DNA of 64,000 bases from assembly GCF_013167895.1 (NCBI RefSeq), contig NZ_BLWC01000001.1, positions 4,836,001 through 4,900,000 of the forward strand. Reading direction: 5' to 3'. A program made the position numbers and the translations under genes. The stretch is from Streptomyces fulvorobeus. GTDB lineage: Bacteria > Actinomycetota > Actinomycetes > Streptomycetales > Streptomycetaceae. A model generated the notes under the pieces. The model was not told the DNA's origin and ran no database searches. It saw nothing but the letters and a program-made list of their open reading frames with translations. Below are positions 1 through 9,311 of this stretch, one piece after another (position 1 is the stretch's first letter; the number at the start of each line of letters is the position of its first letter).

Positions 1-2310
1 GCTCCCCGCCGGCGCCCCCGTCCCTCGCCGGGTCGGCCGGGTCGACGGGGCCGAAGTCCAGCAGGTCCAGGCCCATCAGGTCGGCGTCGGGGAGGCGGAG
101 CACGATGCCGTCGTCGGCGTGCATGACCTGGGCGTCCATCCCGTACCGTTCGCCGAGACGGGCGGAGAGGGCCAGGGCCCAGGGGGCGTGCACCTGGGCG
201 CCGAAGGGGGAGTGCACGACCACCCGCCAGTCGCCCAGCTCGTCGCGGAACCGCTCGACCAGGATGGTCCGGTCGTCCGGGACGTGGCCGCAGGCCCGTA
301 CCTGCTCGTCCAGATACGCCAGGATGTTGTCGGCGGCCCAGTCGTCCAGGCCGGCGGCGAGCAGCCTGGCCCTGGCGTCCTGCGCGGACAGCCCGCCGAT
401 CTCCCGGAGGAACGCGCCCAGTGCGCGGCCCAGCTCCAGCGGGCGGCCCAGCTGGTCGCCCTTCCAGAACGGCAGGCGTCCCGGGACGCCGGGGGCGGGG
501 GTGACCAGGACCCGGTCCCGGGTGATGTCCTGGATGCGCCAGGACGTGGTGCCCAGGGTGAAGACGTCACCGACCCGGGACTCGTAGACCATTTCCTCGT
601 CGAGCTCTCCGACGCGCCCTCCGCCCTTCCTGGGGTCGGATCCGGCGAGGAAGACCCCGAAGAGTCCCCGGTCGGGGATGGTCCCGCCGGAGGTCACGGC
701 GAGCCTCTGCGCACCGGGGCGGCCCGTGACCGTACCGGCGACGCGGTCCCACACCACACGGGGGCGCAGCTCCGCGAAGGCGTCGGACGGGTAGCGGCCC
801 GCGAGCATGTCGAGCACGGCGGTGAACGCCGATTCCGGAAGGGCGGCGAAGGGGGCGGCCCGGCGGGCCAGGGCGAGCAGGTCGTCGGCCTGCCAGGTGT
901 CCAGGGCGACGATGGCGACGAGCTGCTGGGCGAGGACGTCCAGCGGGTTCGACGGGATGCGCAGGGCCTCGATGGCGCCTTCGCGCATGCGCTCGGTGAC
1001 GACGGCCGCCTGGACCAGGTCGCCCCGGTACTTCGGGAAGACCACTCCGGTCGAGACGGCACCCACCTGGTGTCCGGCGCGGCCGACCCGTTGCAGACCG
1101 GAGGCGACGGAGGGCGGTGACTCGACCTGGATCACCAGGTCGACCGCGCCCATGTCGATGCCGAGCTCCAGGCTGGACGTGGCGACGACGGCCGGCAGCC
1201 GGCCGGCCTTGAGGTCCTCCTCGACCTGGGAGCGCTGCTCCTTGGAGACCGATCCGTGGTGGGCGCGGGCGAGCAGGGCGGGGGCACCCTGCGCGGCACC
1301 GGACTGGGCCATGACCTCGGCCGGGGGCTGGGACCCGGCCAGGGGGGCGGCGTGCTCGTCGAACGCGGTGCCGGTCGCCCGCTCGTAAGCGATCTCGTTG
1401 AGCCTGTTGCACAGACGCTCGGCCAGACGCCGGGAGTTGGCGAAGACGATGGTGGAGCGGTGGGACTGGACGAGATCGGCGATCCGCTCCTCGACGTGCG
1501 GCCAGATGGACGGCTTCTCCGCCTGGTCGGCTCCGCCGTCCGTGGCGGGGGAGCCGCCGAGCTCGCCCAGGTCCTCGACGGGCACGACCACCGACAGGTC
1601 GAACTGCTTCGTGGACGGCGGCTGGACGATCTCGACCCTGCGCTGGGGGAGAGGAATCGCGCCACCTCGTCGACCGGGCGGACCGTCGCCGACAGGCCGA
1701 TCCGTCGGGCGGGCCGGGGCAGCAGCTCGTCGAGACGCTCCAGCGACAGGGCGAGGTGGGCACCGCGTTTCGTGCCGGCCACGGCGTGCACCTCGTCCAG
1801 GATCACCGTCTCGACGCCCGCGAGGGCCTCCCGGGCGGAGGAGGTGAGCATCAGGAACAGCGATTCGGGTGTGGTGATCAGGATGTCCGGCGGCTTGGTC
1901 GCCATGGAGCGGCGTTCGGCGGGCGGGGTGTCGCCCGAGCGGATTCCGACGCGGACCTCGGGTTCGGGGAGCCCCAGCCTCACGGACTCCTGGCGGATGC
2001 CCGTCAGGGGGGAACGGAGGTTGCGCTCGACGTCCACGGCGAGGGCCTTGAGCGGGGACACGTACAGCACACGGCAGCGCTTCTTCGCCTCGGCGGGCGG
2101 AGGGACGGCGGCCAGCCGGTCCAGCGAGGCGAGGAACGCGGCGAGGGTCTTGCCCGATCCGGTCGGCGCGACCACCAGCACGTCCGAACCCTCGGCGATC
2201 GCCCGCCACGCCCCCTCCTGCGCGGCTGTGGGCGCGCTGAAGGCCCCCGTGAACCAACTGCGGGTCGCGGGGGAGAACGCGTCGAGCGCGGTGACGGCCA
2301 TGTCCCCCAT
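1..2310 (-). CDS. lhr: Lhr-type DEAD/DEAH ATP-dependent helicase, 3' end outside window, apparent frameshift
   Basis: Superfamily 2 helicase of the Lhr family, an ATP-driven nucleic-acid translocase linked to DNA repair. Counting from the ATG at 2310, Walker A (PTGSGKT) lies near residues 49-55, the DEVH box near 172-175 followed by the typical Lhr stretch AVAGTKRGAH, and motif III (SAT) near 207. An in-frame ATG at 2301 is an equally good start. After codon 222 (VARFLSP) the frame is lost near 1650. Adding one C to the CCCCC run of the coding strand restores a continuous frame beginning QRRVEIVQPPSTKQFDLSV, which stays open to base 1 and includes the helicase C-domain and the Lhr-specific tail. 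It is therefore a normal lhr with a probable one-base sequencing deletion; the C-terminus is cut by the window edge. Confidence 0.85.
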
Positions 2311-2403
2311 CGTGCACCCGACCACTGACAACGGCCGGTGACGGCGTGCCGTGGCGGTGACCCGGGCCCGCGGACCGGTGCCCGGAACTGCGAGAATCCG
2401 GGT

Positions 2404-3267
2404 ATGACCGCAGCGGGGGCGAAGAAGGAGTGGGCCCGGTACTGGCAGTACGCCGAACTGCCGGGACTCGATCTCCTGCGGGCCCGCTACGTCCGGCACA
2501 CCTTCCGGCGTCACAGCCATGAGGGCTATGTCTTCGGCGCGATCACGCGCGGGGTCGAGGACGTGGGCCTGCCAGGCGGCACCGTGCGGGCAGGTCCCGG
2601 CACGGTGGTCATGATCAATCCGGAGGTGCCGCACACCGCCCGCGCCGGCGTCCCGGAGGGCTGGGTGTACGCCACGCTCTACCCCTCCACCCAGGTGATC
2701 AACGACATCGCGGCCGACACGACGAATCTGCGTGGCACCGTCGGCTTCGCCGAGAGCAGCGTCTTCGACCCGCGGGCGGGCCGGCTGATCACCGGGATAC
2801 ACCGGGCGGCCGAGGAGGGGAACGCCCTCGCGGCGGACAGCCTCCTCCGCCTCCTGGTCCTCGGGCTCCTCGGCCGGCACGGCGGGGCGCTGCCCTCCGT
2901 CGTGCCGCACCCGGCGGGAGCCCGTGACGCGGCACTGGCCCGGTCGGCACTCCAGGAGCGGATGGCCGACCCGCCGACGCTGGAGGCGCTCGCCGTCGAG
3001 CTCGGGACCAGCCCCTTCGCGCTGCTGCGCGCGTTCAAGAAGCAGTACGGGATGCCGCCGCACACCTGGCTCACCGATGCGCGGGTGCGGCGGGCCCGCC
3101 TGCTGCTGGACAAGGGCACCTCGCCCGCCGCGGCCGCCGCGGCCGTCGGCTTCACGGACCAGCCCCACCTCAACCGTCACTTCACCCGGATCGTGGGAGT
3201 GCCGCCGGGGGCGTACCAGCGCGGCCGCGCAAGAACGTACAAGACCGCCGGGGACACCCCCGCATAG
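2404..3267 (+). CDS. AraC family transcriptional regulator
   Basis: A 287-residue regulator. The N-terminal half is a cupin-type ligand-binding domain (RHSHEGYVFGAITRG, then NPEVPHTA), and the C-terminal 100 residues hold two helix-turn-helix motifs typical of AraC proteins (LEALAVELGTSPFALLRAFK and a second one ending FTDQPHLNRHFTRIVGVPP). The ATG at 2404 was chosen because homologous sequence begins there; an upstream in-frame ATG at 2338 would add 22 residues without family character. It lies 93 bp from the divergent lhr start and 10 bp before the AzlC gene. This arrangement (AraC regulator followed by azlCD) suggests it controls branched-chain amino acid export. The effector is unknown. 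Confidence 0.88.
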   Translation: MTAAGAKKEWARYWQYAELPGLDLLRARYVRHTFRRHSHEGYVFGAITRGVEDVGLPGGTVRAGPGTVVMINPEVPHTARAGVPEGWVYATLYPSTQVINDIAADTTNLRGTVGFAESSVFDPRAGRLITGIHRAAEEGNALAADSLLRLLVLGLLGRHGGALPSVVPHPAGARDAALARSALQERMADPPTLEALAVELGTSPFALLRAFKKQYGMPPHTWLTDARVRRARLLLDKGTSPAAAAAAVGFTDQPHLNRHFTRIVGVPPGAYQRGRARTYKTAGDTPA

Positions 3268-3277
3268 CGTTCCGGAC

Positions 3278-4105
3278 GTGGCAGAACAGACAGCACCCCC
3301 AGGAAGCGACCGCGTGGACGACGGCGGAGGCGACGGCCCGGGCACGCGGGTGACCGGAGAGCCCGGCAGGGACACGTCGAGTGCGACGTCCCGGGTGGCG
3401 AAGCGCGACGCGGATGTCGTGCGGGACGCGCTCGGCGTCGGGATCGCCGTCGGGCTCTCCGGATTCGCCTTCGGGGTCACCTCGGCCGGCGCCGGACTGA
3501 CCCTGCTCCAGACCTGCGCGCTCAGTCTCCTGGTCTTCACCGGCGCCTCGCAGTTCGCTCTGGTGGGCGCGCTCGCGGCCGGAGGCAACCCCTACACCGC
3601 GGCGGCCGGAGCCTTCTTCCTCGGCGTACGCAACGCTTTCTACGGCCTGCGGCTGTCGCAGCTGCTCGCGCTGCCCCGCGCCGTACGTCCGTTCGCCGCA
3701 CACTGGGTCATCGACGAGACGACGGCCGTCACCCTTCCCCAGCCCACCCGGCGTGCTGCCCGCATCGGCTTCACGGTCACCGGGCTCACCCTGTACGTCC
3801 TGTGGAACCTGACCACCCTGGTGGGGGCACTCGGTGCCGAGGCGCTCGGTGACACCGACGCGTGGGGGCTGGACGCGGCGAGTCCGGCCGTGTTCCTGGC
3901 GCTGCTCGCGCCGATGCTGAAGAGCACCACCGAGCGCGTCACAGCCGCCCTCGCGGTCCTGCTCGCCCTGGGGCTGCTGCCGGTGCTGCCGGCCGGGCTG
4001 CCGGTACTGCTCTCCGCGCTCGCCGCACCTGTCGTCCTGTTCGTGACGGGACGCCGCAAGATCGCGACGACCGTGGTGACCCAGGGCGAGGAGCGCCGCC
4101 GATGA
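3278..4105 (+). CDS. azlC: AzlC family branched-chain amino acid exporter, large subunit
   Basis: About 275 residues. A polar, acidic N-terminal tail of roughly 45 residues precedes a hydrophobic body with several membrane helices. The conserved AzlC segments are present (GVTSAGAGLTLLQT, FTGASQFALVGALAAGG, FFLGVRNAFYGL). AzlC forms, with AzlD, a membrane exporter of branched-chain amino acids or their analogues. The GTG at 3278 follows the regulator stop by 10 bp; a later GTG near 3314 would remove part of the tail and is a possible alternative. The stop codon overlaps the azlD start (ATGA), so the two subunits are probably translationally coupled. Confidence 0.87.
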   Translation: MAEQTAPPGSDRVDDGGGDGPGTRVTGEPGRDTSSATSRVAKRDADVVRDALGVGIAVGLSGFAFGVTSAGAGLTLLQTCALSLLVFTGASQFALVGALAAGGNPYTAAAGAFFLGVRNAFYGLRLSQLLALPRAVRPFAAHWVIDETTAVTLPQPTRRAARIGFTVTGLTLYVLWNLTTLVGALGAEALGDTDAWGLDAASPAVFLALLAPMLKSTTERVTAALAVLLALGLLPVLPAGLPVLLSALAAPVVLFVTGRRKIATTVVTQGEERRR

Positions 4106-4407
4106 ACGTCTGGATCGCCATCGGGCTCACCGCTGTCGGCTGCTACCTCGCGAAACTCCTGGGACTGCTCGTTCCCGCCGGAGCGCTGGAACGTCCCCTG
4201 GTGCAACGTCTGGCCGCGCTCCTGCCCGTCGCACTCCTGGCAGCGCTCACGGCGCAGCAGACGTTCGGTGACGCGCAGCAGCTCGTCCTCGACGCCCGGG
4301 GAGCGGGTCTGGCGGCAGCCGCCCTCGCCCTGGCCCTCCGGGCGCCCTTCCTGGTCGTCGTCGGGACCGCTGTGGTGGTGACGGCCGGGCTGCGTGCCCT
4401 CGGGTAG
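4102..4407 (+). CDS. azlD: AzlD family branched-chain amino acid exporter, small subunit
   Basis: A 101-residue, very hydrophobic protein with three to four membrane helices, the usual size for AzlD. It contains the family-like segments CYLAKLLGLLVP and LLPVALLAALTAQQTF. It starts within the azlC stop codon (ATGA at 4102-4105), which argues for coupled expression in equal amounts. It is the partner subunit of the AzlC exporter and has no known activity alone. It closes the AraC-azlC-azlD unit; the next gene is convergent. Confidence 0.87.
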   Translation: MNVWIAIGLTAVGCYLAKLLGLLVPAGALERPLVQRLAALLPVALLAALTAQQTFGDAQQLVLDARGAGLAAAALALALRAPFLVVVGTAVVVTAGLRALG

Positions 4408-4493
4408 GCGGGTTGCGCGCCCTCGGGTGGGCGGGTAAGGGGCTCGGCCCATGGGACCGTGCCCCTTACGTCCAGCTCCGCACCGCGAGCGGA

Positions 4494-5408
4494 TCAGCTG
4501 AGGCTGCGGCCGTACGCGCGCAGCGTCCGGAGCGCCCGGAGCGTCACGAGCGGGCGGCCTTCCAGGTCCGTTCCGGGTGCCCACCGGCGCCAGGTGACCG
4601 GCCAGCCGCCGTCCTCCTGCTGTCCGGCCGCCAGGTGGTCGAGGGAGCGGTTCACCTCCTCGTCGGTGAACCAGCGGCGGGCGAGTGATCCGGGCGTACG
4701 GGCGAAGTCGTACGGGAAGTGGTGTTCACCCGGTGCGTAGCCGGGGGCGACGGGAGAGTCCTCGCGCCTTTCCGGGTCCAGCACCACGAGCCCCTGGTCG
4801 CGTACGAGGCGCCCCAGGCGGTCGGCGACGGTTTCGGCGCGTGCCCGGTCCGGTACGTCGTCCAGGAACGCCACAGCCGCCTGGATCTCGTACGGGTGGG
4901 ACTGTTCGAGCGCGTCGACGGATGCCCAGCAGAAGTCGGTGGCCCGGAACAGCCAGGCGTGCCACACCTGGTTGCGGTGGAGCAGCCCGACGACGGGGCC
5001 GGTGGCCAGCAGTTCGGCGGGAGGGTCGTCGACCACCGGGATGAACGGGGCGGCCGGGTAACCGCGCTGGGAGGGATGGATCGCGGGCAGCGCGCCCTCC
5101 TTGGTCGACACGGCGGTCAGATAGCGGCAGATGCGCTCCACACGCATCCCGGTGCACCGGCCGATCGAGTCCAGGACGTTCAGCGCGTGAGCGATGTGCA
5201 GCGGTTGGCTCACGGGGCCGCGAAGATCGGGTTCGAGCGCGTGTCCGTATCCGCCGTCCTCGTTCAGATAGGCGGCGAGCGCGGTCTCCACCGCGTCGGC
5301 GCTGCCGCCCAGGAACTCCTGCGCGAACCGTCGCTGTTCGAGGACGCGGGCCGTCAGCCAGACGAACTGCTCGGCGCGGGCGAGTGGATGTGCTCCGGTT
5401 CCAGCCAT
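4494..5408 (-). CDS. Prenyltransferase / squalene-oxidase repeat-fold protein, function unknown
   Basis: A 304-residue soluble protein. It carries repeats of the alpha/alpha-barrel fold of terpene cyclases and prenyltransferases: DGGYGHALEPDLRGP near residues 48-62 and a C-terminal QEDGGWPVTW repeat. There is no DxDD cyclase motif and no signal peptide, and no terpene or carotenoid genes are adjacent, so cyclase activity should not be assumed. The ATG at 5408 is preferred over an in-frame upstream one at 5489 because the extension is low-complexity and would overlap the divergent DUF3046 start. The gene converges on azlD. Confidence 0.75.
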   Translation of the reverse strand: MAGTGAHPLARAEQFVWLTARVLEQRRFAQEFLGGSADAVETALAAYLNEDGGYGHALEPDLRGPVSQPLHIAHALNVLDSIGRCTGMRVERICRYLTAVSTKEGALPAIHPSQRGYPAAPFIPVVDDPPAELLATGPVVGLLHRNQVWHAWLFRATDFCWASVDALEQSHPYEIQAAVAFLDDVPDRARAETVADRLGRLVRDQGLVVLDPERREDSPVAPGYAPGEHHFPYDFARTPGSLARRWFTDEEVNRSLDHLAAGQQEDGGWPVTWRRWAPGTDLEGRPLVTLRALRTLRAYGRSLS

Positions 5409-5487
5409 GGGACCGACCGTAGAGCGGAATGCGCTGCCATACCGGCGGGCGGCCCGGCCGTACTCCCAGGGGCGGGATAATGGATGC

Positions 5488-5682
5488 ATGCGGTTGACGA
5501 TTTTCTGGGAGCGGATGGCGGACCACTTCGGTGAGGCGTATGCGGACTCCTTCGCGCGCGATCATGTGATGTCCGAGCTCGGAGGCCGTACGGTGCACCA
5601 GGCACTGGCTGCCGGATGGGACGCGAAGGACGTCTGGCGCGGGGTCTGCGCGGCCGTCGGCGTCCCCGCCGAGAAGCGCTGA
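5488..5682 (+). CDS. DUF3046 family protein
   Basis: A 64-residue acidic protein beginning MRLTIFWERMADHFGEAYA, a very well conserved start in the actinobacterial DUF3046 family, which is regularly found just upstream of recA. The function is unknown. It is divergent from the prenyltransferase-fold gene and lies about 125 bp before the AI-2E permease gene. No catalytic motif or membrane segment is visible. Family assignment is confident because of the N-terminal motif, the size and the location. Confidence 0.85.
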   Translation: MRLTIFWERMADHFGEAYADSFARDHVMSELGGRTVHQALAAGWDAKDVWRGVCAAVGVPAEKR

Positions 5683-5807
5683 CAGCCTCCCCGGGACGCA
5701 CGGCAGCGTCCGCCGGGCGGCCTCCCATCCCCGGAAGAGCGATGGCGGCGGGCGGTGTTGACGGCACCCCCGTCCGCGGAAGGGGCGGGGGCCGGATTGG
5801 CCCAGGT

Positions 5808-7085
5808 ATGGGCGAGACTTGTCCCGTGGCACCGACAGACGAGACCGCCCAGACCCAGCCGCCCGCCTCCCCGCCCGTCCCGCCGGCCGCGCCGCCCGCC
5901 GGTGACGGCCCGGTCCGTATGCCCGGCTGGCTGCCGCGCGCGATGGTGCTCGCGCTCGCGCTCTACGCCTGCTTCCAGCTCGGCAGCTGGGCGTTCGACC
6001 AGCTCATCGGCCTGCTGATCAACGTACTCATCGCCTTCTTCCTGGCGCTGGCGATCGAGCCCGCCGTAAGCCGGATGGCATCGCGCGGCATGCGCCGCGG
6101 CCTTGCCACGTTCCTGGTCTTCCTCGGTGTCCTGGCCGCAGCGGCCGGCTTCGTCGTGCTGCTCGGGTCGATGCTGGCGGGCCAGATCCTCGACATGGTC
6201 GAGGATCTCCCCGCGTACCTCGACTCCGTGATCAACTGGGTGAACCAGACCTTCCGCACCGACCTGTCCCGAGTCGACGTCCAGGACAGCCTGCTGCACT
6301 CCGACTGGCTGCAGAGGTACGTGCAGAACAGCGCTACCGGAGTCCTCGACGTCTCCACCACGGTGCTCGGCGGACTGTTCCGGCTGCTGACGATCTTCCT
6401 GTTCTCGTTCTACTTCGCGGCCGACGGCCCCCGGCTGCGCCGCACCCTGTGCTCCGTTCTGCCGCCCGCGCACCAGGCGGAGGTGCTGCGCGCCTGGGAG
6501 ATCGCCGTCGACAAGACGGGCGGCTACCTCTACTCGCGCGGACTGATGGCGCTGATCTCCGGCGTCGCGCACTACGTGCTGCTGCTGATCCTGGGCGTGC
6601 CCTACGCGCCGGCGCTCGCTGTCTGGGTCGGCCTGGTCTCCCAGTTCATCCCCACCATCGGTACGTATCTGGCGGGCGCCCTGCCGATGCTGATCGCGTT
6701 CACCGTCAACCCCTGGTACGCCCTGTGGGTCCTCGGCTTCGTGGTGGTCTACCAGCAGTTCGAGAACTACGTGCTGCAGCCGAAACTCACCTCCAAGACC
6801 GTCGACATCCATCCGGCGGTCGCCTTCGGCTCGGTCGTCGCCGGCACGGCGCTGATGGGCGCGGTGGGCGCGCTGATCGCGATCCCGGCGATCGCCACGC
6901 TGCAGGCGTTCCTCGGCGCGTACGTGAAGCGGTACGCGGTGACGGACGACCCGCGGATGCACGGGCGCCGAGGCAGCCGGGGCGGGCCGGTGCGGGCGCG
7001 GATGCCCAAGGCCCTGCGGAAACCCGGCGCTGTGCGGAAGCGGCCGCAGGACACCCCGGGGGAGGGCTCGAAGGCACACGGCTGA
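5808..7085 (+). CDS. AI-2E family (PerM-like) transporter
   Basis: About 425 residues. A proline-rich cytoplasmic N-terminus is followed by the PerM/AI-2E exporter-family core: a helix pair near residues 45-85, a soluble loop (MVEDLPAYLDSVINWVNQT), and five or six helices in the C-terminal half with family-like segments LLILGVPYAPALAVW and QQFENYVLQPKL. The basic C-terminal tail is rich in Arg, Lys and Pro. Members export autoinducer-2 or other small molecules, or act as Na+/H+ antiporters; the substrate here is unknown. The start is uncertain: ATG 5808 and GTG 5826 (VAPTDETA) are both reasonable. It stands just upstream of recA, as in other Streptomyces. Confidence 0.82.
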   Translation: MGETCPVAPTDETAQTQPPASPPVPPAAPPAGDGPVRMPGWLPRAMVLALALYACFQLGSWAFDQLIGLLINVLIAFFLALAIEPAVSRMASRGMRRGLATFLVFLGVLAAAAGFVVLLGSMLAGQILDMVEDLPAYLDSVINWVNQTFRTDLSRVDVQDSLLHSDWLQRYVQNSATGVLDVSTTVLGGLFRLLTIFLFSFYFAADGPRLRRTLCSVLPPAHQAEVLRAWEIAVDKTGGYLYSRGLMALISGVAHYVLLLILGVPYAPALAVWVGLVSQFIPTIGTYLAGALPMLIAFTVNPWYALWVLGFVVVYQQFENYVLQPKLTSKTVDIHPAVAFGSVVAGTALMGAVGALIAIPAIATLQAFLGAYVKRYAVTDDPRMHGRRGSRGGPVRARMPKALRKPGAVRKRPQDTPGEGSKAHG

Positions 7086-7201
7086 CGCGGGCGCGCGGGG
7101 TCAGCGGTACCCGGTGACGTCGGCGGGGAGGCGAAGAACGGGACCTGGTAGTGGTCCGCGTGGTACGCGGTGGCGCCCTCGGTCACCTCGGCGTGGTGCG
7201 C

Positions 7202-7231
7202 TTGACACCGAATTCGAACATCCATTCTCAT
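7202..7231 (+). promoter_or_regulatory. recA promoter
   Basis: A perfect -35 hexamer TTGACA (7202-7207) is followed after 18 nt by TCTCAT (7226-7231), a plausible -10. This resembles the published Streptomyces recA promoter layout as I recall it. The LexA box at 7215-7228 lies inside the spacer and touches the -10, where a bound repressor would block polymerase. The leader to the recA ATG is about 130 nt. Confidence 0.7.
7215..7228 (+). promoter_or_regulatory. LexA (SOS) box of recA
   Basis: CGAACATCCATTCT. The left half-site CGAAC is perfect against the Gram-positive consensus CGAAC-N4-GTTCG; the right half is degenerate (ATTCT). The core GAACATCCATTC is, from memory, the element described upstream of recA in S. 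lividans. Its position between -35 and -10 supports direct repression by the LexA encoded at 41254-42051. Confidence 0.75.
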
Positions 7232-7270
7232 GAGATTCCGGCCGGGTTTTCCCGGGCCCCGACCGTGGAG

Positions 7271-7279
7271 TTGTCCACA
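7271..7279 (+). promoter_or_regulatory. Single DnaA box in the recA leader
   Basis: TTGTCCACA matches the Streptomyces DnaA-box consensus TTGTCCACA exactly. It lies about 40 nt downstream of the putative recA -10 and 90 nt before the start codon. One isolated nonamer can occur by chance, so a regulatory role is only possible. Confidence 0.4.
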
Positions 7280-7368
7280 GGCCGGGAGGACGTCGAGGCC
7301 CATTGTCAGTGGCAGGGGTTAGCGTCTTTGACGTGAAGCGATCGACTCAAGCAAATCGGGTGGAACCC

Positions 7369-8502
7369 ATGGCAGGAACCGACCGCGAGAAGGCGTTGGA
7401 CGCCGCACTCGCACAGATTGAACGGCAATTCGGCAAGGGCGCGGTGATGCGCCTCGGTGAGCGGCCGAACGAGCCCATCGAGGTGATCCCCACCGGCTCG
7501 ACCGCGCTCGACGTGGCCCTTGGCGTCGGCGGTCTGCCGCGCGGCCGTGTGGTGGAGGTGTACGGGCCGGAGTCCTCCGGCAAGACGACGCTGACGCTGC
7601 ACGCCGTGGCGAACGCGCAGAAGCTCGGCGGCACGGTGGCCTTCATCGACGCCGAGCACGCTCTCGACCCCGAGTACGCGAAGAAGCTCGGTGTCGACAT
7701 CGACAACCTCATCCTGTCCCAGCCGGACAACGGTGAGCAGGCGCTGGAAATCGTGGACATGCTGATCCGCTCCGGCGCGCTCGACCTGATCGTCATCGAC
7801 TCCGTCGCGGCACTGGTGCCGCGTGCGGAGATCGAGGGCGAGATGGGCGACTCGCACGTGGGTCTGCAGGCCCGTCTGATGAGTCAGGCGCTCCGCAAGA
7901 TCACCAGTGCGCTCAACCAGTCCAAGACGACCGCGATCTTCATCAACCAGCTCCGCGAGAAGATCGGCGTGATGTTCGGCTCCCCCGAGACCACGACCGG
8001 TGGCCGGGCGCTGAAGTTCTACGCCTCGGTGCGTCTGGACATCCGACGGATCGAGACGCTCAAGGACGGCACCGAGGCCGTGGGCAACCGCACCAGGGTC
8101 AAGGTCGTCAAGAACAAGGTCGCGCCGCCGTTCAAGCAGGCCGAGTTCGACATCCTCTACGGCCACGGCATCAGCCGCGAGGGCGGCCTGATCGACATGG
8201 GTGTCGATCACGGATTCGTCCGCAAGGCCGGTGCCTGGTACACCTACGAGGGTGACCAGCTCGGCCAGGGCAAGGAAAACGCCCGCAACTTCCTCAAGGA
8301 CAATCCCGATCTCGCCAATGAGATCGAGAAGAAGATCCTGGAGAAGCTGGGCATCGGTGTGCGGCCCGAGGCTCCGGCGGTCGAGCCGGCCGCGGCCGAC
8401 GTGGTGGTGGCGGGCGACGGTGCGGCCGACGCCGCGGCTAAGTCCGTGTCCGCGCCGGTCACCAAGGCCAAGGCCACCAAGACCGCGGCGGCCAAGAGCT
8501 AG
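7369..8502 (+). CDS. recA: Recombinase RecA
   Basis: A 377-residue RecA, the normal Streptomyces length. It polymerises on single-stranded DNA, catalyses strand exchange and triggers LexA self-cleavage. Walker A is GPESSGKT (about residues 66-73), loop segments around MGDSHVGLQARLMSQALRK and FINQLREKIGVMFGSPETT are intact, and the C-terminal tail is the Ala/Lys-rich extension of actinobacterial RecA. The ATG at 7369 (MAGTDREKAL) matches the family start; an upstream in-frame GTG at 7303 is unlikely. Transcription is driven by the LexA-box promoter at 7202-7231. recX follows 3 bp after the stop codon. Confidence 0.98.
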   Translation: MAGTDREKALDAALAQIERQFGKGAVMRLGERPNEPIEVIPTGSTALDVALGVGGLPRGRVVEVYGPESSGKTTLTLHAVANAQKLGGTVAFIDAEHALDPEYAKKLGVDIDNLILSQPDNGEQALEIVDMLIRSGALDLIVIDSVAALVPRAEIEGEMGDSHVGLQARLMSQALRKITSALNQSKTTAIFINQLREKIGVMFGSPETTTGGRALKFYASVRLDIRRIETLKDGTEAVGNRTRVKVVKNKVAPPFKQAEFDILYGHGISREGGLIDMGVDHGFVRKAGAWYTYEGDQLGQGKENARNFLKDNPDLANEIEKKILEKLGIGVRPEAPAVEPAAADVVVAGDGAADAAAKSVSAPVTKAKATKTAAAKS

Positions 8503-8505
8503 GCC

Positions 8506-9311
8506 GTGACACGTCGAACGGAGTGGTCGGTCGGCGGCGCAGGCCCGGATGCGGGCGCCGGCCCTGAATTCACCGCAGGGCCCGGCCAGGCGTCCGAGCC
8601 GGAGTTCGGTCCCGCGGAAGGGCCCGGCTTCCGGTCCGATTCCGCCGCTCGGGCCGGTGGCCGCCGGGGGAGAGGTTCGGGCGGTGGCTTCGGCGAAAGC
8701 CGCGGCGGCTTCGGCGGAGGCCGGGGGCGGGCGACGGCACCGGCCGCCGTAGCCGCAGCGACTCCAGAAGCGGCGGTTCCTCCTCCTCGTCGAGGGCCGA
8801 GAAGGGGGAACCGCAGGACCCGGTCGAGCAGGCGCGCAACATCTGTCTGCGCCTGCTCACCGGGACACCGCGCACGCGCAAACAACTCGCGGACGCCCTG
8901 CGCAAACGGGAGATCCCCGACGAGGCGGCCGAAGAGGTGTTGTCGCGGTTCGAGGATGTGGGGCTGATCAACGACGGGGCGTTCGCCGAGGCGTGGGTGG
9001 AGTCCCGGCATCACAGCCGAGGGCTGGCTCGCCGGGCCCTCGTGCGGGAGCTGCGCACCAAGGGCGTGGAATCCGCGCTGATCGACGAGGCGGTCGAGCA
9101 GCTCGATCCGGAGCAGGAGGAGCAGACGGCCCGAGAGCTGGTCGCCCGCAGACTCCGCTCCACCCGTGGACTGGACCGCGACAAGCGGCTGCGCCGCCTG
9201 GCGGGCATGCTCGCGCGCAAGGGGTACGGGGAGGGCATGGCCCTGCGCGTGGTGAGGCAGGCGCTGGCCGAGGAAGGGGAGGACACGGAGGGCCTGGACG
9301 AGCCTTTCTGA
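8506..9311 (+). CDS. recX: RecA regulatory protein RecX, apparent frameshift
   Basis: RecX binds RecA filaments and limits their activity. The GTG at 8506 (MTRRTEWSVGG) follows recA by 3 bp. The first 70 or so residues are a Gly/Arg/Ser-rich extension. The conserved RecX body (NICLRLLTGTPRTRKQLAD, then EVLSRFEDVGLINDGAFAEA and ARRALVRELRTKGV) is in another frame, open from about 8700 to the stop at 9311. Adding one G to the GGGGG run at 8723-8727 joins the two frames into a protein of about 268 residues. As read, translation from 8506 ends at 8967. I treat this as a probable base-calling error in an intact recX. Confidence 0.85.

Noticed and set aside
1132..3588. 818-residue minus-strand frame running through the AraC regulator into lhr
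   Set aside because: Only the part after 2310 is helicase-like; the upstream half is antisense to the araC-like and azlC genes and is a shadow.
6767..7303. Minus-strand frame over the recA promoter with coding-like third positions near 7100-7200
   Set aside because: It overlaps the recA promoter and the AI-2E gene in antisense, has no good start, and lacks similarity.
7151..7336. Short plus-strand frame in the recA leader
   Set aside because: It spans the promoter and LexA box and overlaps recA; no ribosome-binding site.
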